NCBI GenBank assembly: GCA_945632055.1
Contig: CALZCU010000038.1
Location: 1 to 7,550, forward strand
Source: an uncultured Ruminococcus sp.
Lineage (GTDB): Bacteria; Bacillota; Clostridia; Oscillospirales; Acutalibacteraceae
Direction of reading: 5' to 3'
Length of the DNA: 7,550 nt
Part shown: in pieces, positions 5,966-7,550 of the stretch
How the letters are laid out: each line of letters opens with the position of its first letter
How positions within the stretch are numbered: the first letter of the stretch is position 1
Program-made: the position numbers and the translations under genes
Notes under the pieces: generated by a model
What the model was told of the DNA's origin: nothing
Databases searched by the model: none
Seen by the model: only the letters and a program-made list of their open reading frames with translations

Positions 5966-6967
5966 ATGAATCCAAAAGTTAGCATAATTGTTCCTGTTTA
6001 TAAAACAAAAGATACCATAAAAAAATGTGTTGATTCTTTATTGAGCCAAACTCTCATGGAGATAGAGATTATTCTGGTAGATGACGGTTCTCCTGATGAG
6101 TCGGGAAGAATTTGTGATGAATTGTGCAACGATAAGAGAGTAAAAGTTATTCACAAAGAAAACGGTGGACTTTCAAGCGCACGAAATGCAGGTCTTAAAA
6201 AGGCAACAGGAGATTACATAGGTTTTGTTGATTCTGATGATTATGTTCATCCTGAAATGTTTGAAAAGCTGTATAACAGAATTATAAGGGATATGTCTGA
6301 TATTTGCATTTGTTCTCATTATACCGTAGATAACTCAGATAATATTCATGAACATCATTTTAGAAATATTCCTGAAATTTTAGATAAAGATAAGATTCTG
6401 AATTATTTGATTTTGCCGCTTATAGGAGCTGATCCGGAAAGAAATGAAAGTGAAATAGAAGGATTTGTGTGTAGAAACTTATATAGCATGGAGTTAATCA
6501 AAAAATATGAGTTTAAGTCGGAACGCGAATTTTTTGCGGAAGATATAGTTTCAGATTTAGAACTGTATATTAATTGTAAGCAAATCTCAATTTTAAATGA
6601 GTGTCTTTACTACTATAGATATAACGGTGAATCACTCAGCAATTGTTATCGACCAAATGTAGATGTTTTGTTGAATAACTTGCTTAAATGGGAAGAGCAA
6701 TATATGAATAGACACAATTTGATGAGTAAGGGAAAAAATCGTTTATTCTATACAGGAGTAAAATTTACGCTTTTCTCACTTAAGAATGTTAAAAAAGCTA
6801 ATATGGGAAAAGGAAAAGAGTTAGAAGAAGCAAAAAAAATATTGAAGCAAGATATGCTAAAAAAGAGTGTGAGCAATGTTAAATTATCAATGTATAATTT
6901 AAAAATGAAGGCATTTATTTTGCTTTGCAGGGCAAAATGCGTTAGATTGTTGCTAAGATTGTTATAA
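5966..6967 (+). CDS. GT2-family glycosyltransferase (second copy, EpsJ/WcaA-like)
   Basis: This 333-residue GT2 enzyme has the classic opening VSIIVPVYK (5-13), the nucleotide-binding ILVDDGSPDESG with Asp39-Asp40, ENGGLSSARNAGL (65-77), the metal-binding FVDSDDYV with DSDD at 89-92, and ED at 192-193 in FFAEDIVSD as likely catalytic base. A basic, Lys- and Leu-rich C-terminal stretch (about 260-333), ending in an amphipathic helix-like RAKCVRLLLRLL, may attach it to the membrane. The ATG at 5966 follows AAGG at 5952-5955 by ten bases; only seven bases separate it from the acetyltransferase stop. Sequence and length differ clearly from the GT2 at 3827-4633, so this is not a recent duplicate. 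It likely adds another residue of the repeat unit. The gene is AT-rich (13 G+C of 60 at 6541-6600). Donor and linkage are unknown. Confidence 0.92.
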   Translation: MNPKVSIIVPVYKTKDTIKKCVDSLLSQTLMEIEIILVDDGSPDESGRICDELCNDKRVKVIHKENGGLSSARNAGLKKATGDYIGFVDSDDYVHPEMFEKLYNRIIRDMSDICICSHYTVDNSDNIHEHHFRNIPEILDKDKILNYLILPLIGADPERNESEIEGFVCRNLYSMELIKKYEFKSEREFFAEDIVSDLELYINCKQISILNECLYYYRYNGESLSNCYRPNVDVLLNNLLKWEEQYMNRHNLMSKGKNRLFYTGVKFTLFSLKNVKKANMGKGKELEEAKKILKQDMLKKSVSNVKLSMYNLKMKAFILLCRAKCVRLLLRLL

Positions 6968-6968
6968 A

Positions 6969-6973
6969 GGGAG
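6969..6973 (+). promoter_or_regulatory. Ribosome binding site of the pyruvyl transferase
   Basis: GGGAG is the only good Shine-Dalgarno block before the last gene. It lies five bases before an in-frame GTG at 6979 and eleven before the ATG at 6985, so it does not settle which of the two is used. Confidence 0.55.
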
Positions 6974-6984
6974 ATGTAGTGACA

Positions 6985-7550
6985 ATGAACATAGGACAAC
7001 TTACATTTCATGCGTCGCATAACTACGGTTCTGTTTTGCAGGCTTACGCTTTGTCTAAACAGCTTCAGTTAATGGGCAATAAGACTGAGTTTATTAATCT
7101 CAGGCCTCAAAGCCAGAAAGATGCTTATAAAATAATTCGCAAATATGACAAAGGTATTCAGAAAGCCTTTCGTTATTTAATATATCCGGTGCTTAAAAAA
7201 AGATTTAATAATTACGAGAGATTTATTAATAATGTTTTACCTGTTTCAGCAAAGGAATATTCATCAACAGAGGAATTAAAAAAAGAAAATTTCAATTATG
7301 ACGCATATGTTTGCGGAGGAGATCAGATATGGAATCCCGCTTGTCAGGATTTTGAGACAGCGTATTATTTGCAGTTTTTAGGCAAGAAAGATTCTGCAAA
7401 GAGAATAGCTTACTCACCAAGTCTGGGAAAAACAGAATTTGATGAAGAGACGCTTAAAAAGATTTCAGAATGGGTAAAGACTTTTGACACTATTTCTGTT
7501 CGTGAACCGAGAGGTGCAGACATTATTCAGAAGCTGACAGATAAACCTGT
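6985..7550 (+). CDS. Polysaccharide pyruvyl transferase family protein, N-terminal part (3' end outside window)
   Basis: The frame stays open to the right edge; 188 codons are visible. The protein starts with IGQLTFHASHNYGSVLQAYA, including the NYGSVLQAYAL signature (13-23) of the pyruvyl transferase family (CsaB/WcaK-like, PF04230). It continues with YDAYVCGGDQIWNP (GGDQIWN at 111-117), RIAYSPSLGK and ISVREPRGADII, all typical family elements in this order. Family members transfer pyruvate from phosphoenolpyruvate onto sugar hydroxyls as a ketal, giving an acidic polysaccharide. Some proteins of this broad family act on other substrates, so ketal pyruvylation is likely but not proven. The ATG at 6985 is my start; the in-frame GTG at 6979, two codons earlier, is nearly as good (ribosome binding site GGGAG at 6969-6973). 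Seventeen bases separate the ATG from the GT2 stop, indicating the same operon. About half of the protein appears to be missing. Confidence 0.88.
   Translation, partial: MNIGQLTFHASHNYGSVLQAYALSKQLQLMGNKTEFINLRPQSQKDAYKIIRKYDKGIQKAFRYLIYPVLKKRFNNYERFINNVLPVSAKEYSSTEELKKENFNYDAYVCGGDQIWNPACQDFETAYYLQFLGKKDSAKRIAYSPSLGKTEFDEETLKKISEWVKTFDTISVREPRGADIIQKLTDKP

Larger units (their letters stand above)
2..7550 (+). other. Surface-polysaccharide biosynthesis operon (part)
   Basis: Nine same-strand genes are packed with spacings of 20, -4, -8, 4, 32, 42, 7 and 17 bases. I found no gap long enough for a typical promoter plus leader and no GC-rich hairpin followed by a T run. The content (four glycosyltransferases of three families, two acyltransferases and a pyruvyl transferase) defines a glycan assembly locus; the transketolase pair is the metabolic addition. 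Both ends of the operon lie outside the window. Whether the product is a capsule, a free exopolysaccharide or a wall-linked polymer cannot be told from this part. Confidence 0.85.

Overview
The window is an uninterrupted stretch of a surface-polysaccharide (capsule, exopolysaccharide or teichoic-type glycan) biosynthesis locus. It holds nine genes, all on the + strand; the first is cut by the left edge and the last by the right edge. The base composition (AT-rich, with a more GC-rich centre), purine-rich Shine-Dalgarno sites, many Lys/Glu/Ile codons and the protein styles suggest a low-to-mid-GC Firmicute, most likely a gut clostridium of the Oscillospiraceae/Ruminococcus type. That placement is inference; nothing in the window fixes the taxon. 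No rRNA, tRNA, CRISPR array, insertion sequence or attachment site was seen.

Layout: (1) 2-787, C-terminal part of a membrane acyltransferase-3 protein; (2) 808-1743 and (3) 1740-2669, the N- and C-terminal halves of a split, thiamine-diphosphate-dependent transketolase, overlapping by ATGA; (4) 2662-3822, a GT4 glycosyltransferase with a GTG start inside the preceding gene; (5) 3827-4633, a GT2 glycosyltransferase; (6) 4666-5367, a GT32-type (DXD) glycosyltransferase; (7) 5410-5958, a left-handed beta-helix (hexapeptide-repeat) acetyltransferase; (8) 5966-6967, a second GT2 glycosyltransferase; (9) 6985 to the right edge, a polysaccharide pyruvyl transferase. Neighbouring genes overlap by 4 or 8 bases or are separated by 4-42 bases. 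No terminator-like hairpin or promoter-sized gap is visible, so one transcription unit running through both edges is likely.

How they may work together (inference): the four glycosyltransferases would extend a lipid-linked repeat unit on the cytoplasmic face. The hexapeptide acetyltransferase, the membrane acyltransferase and the pyruvyl transferase would decorate it, with the ketal pyruvate adding negative charge. The dedicated transketolase pair is the odd partner. It probably supplies or rearranges a ketose/pentose/heptose phosphate precursor, or builds an unusual sugar. Flippase, polymerase, chain-length control and the initiating phosphoglycosyltransferase are not in the window and presumably lie outside it.

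The locus is a recognisable type, and I see no clearly new system. The items most worth a second look are the split transketolase embedded among glycosyltransferases, its unusually long C-terminal tail, and the sharp rise in GC over the two transketolase genes.
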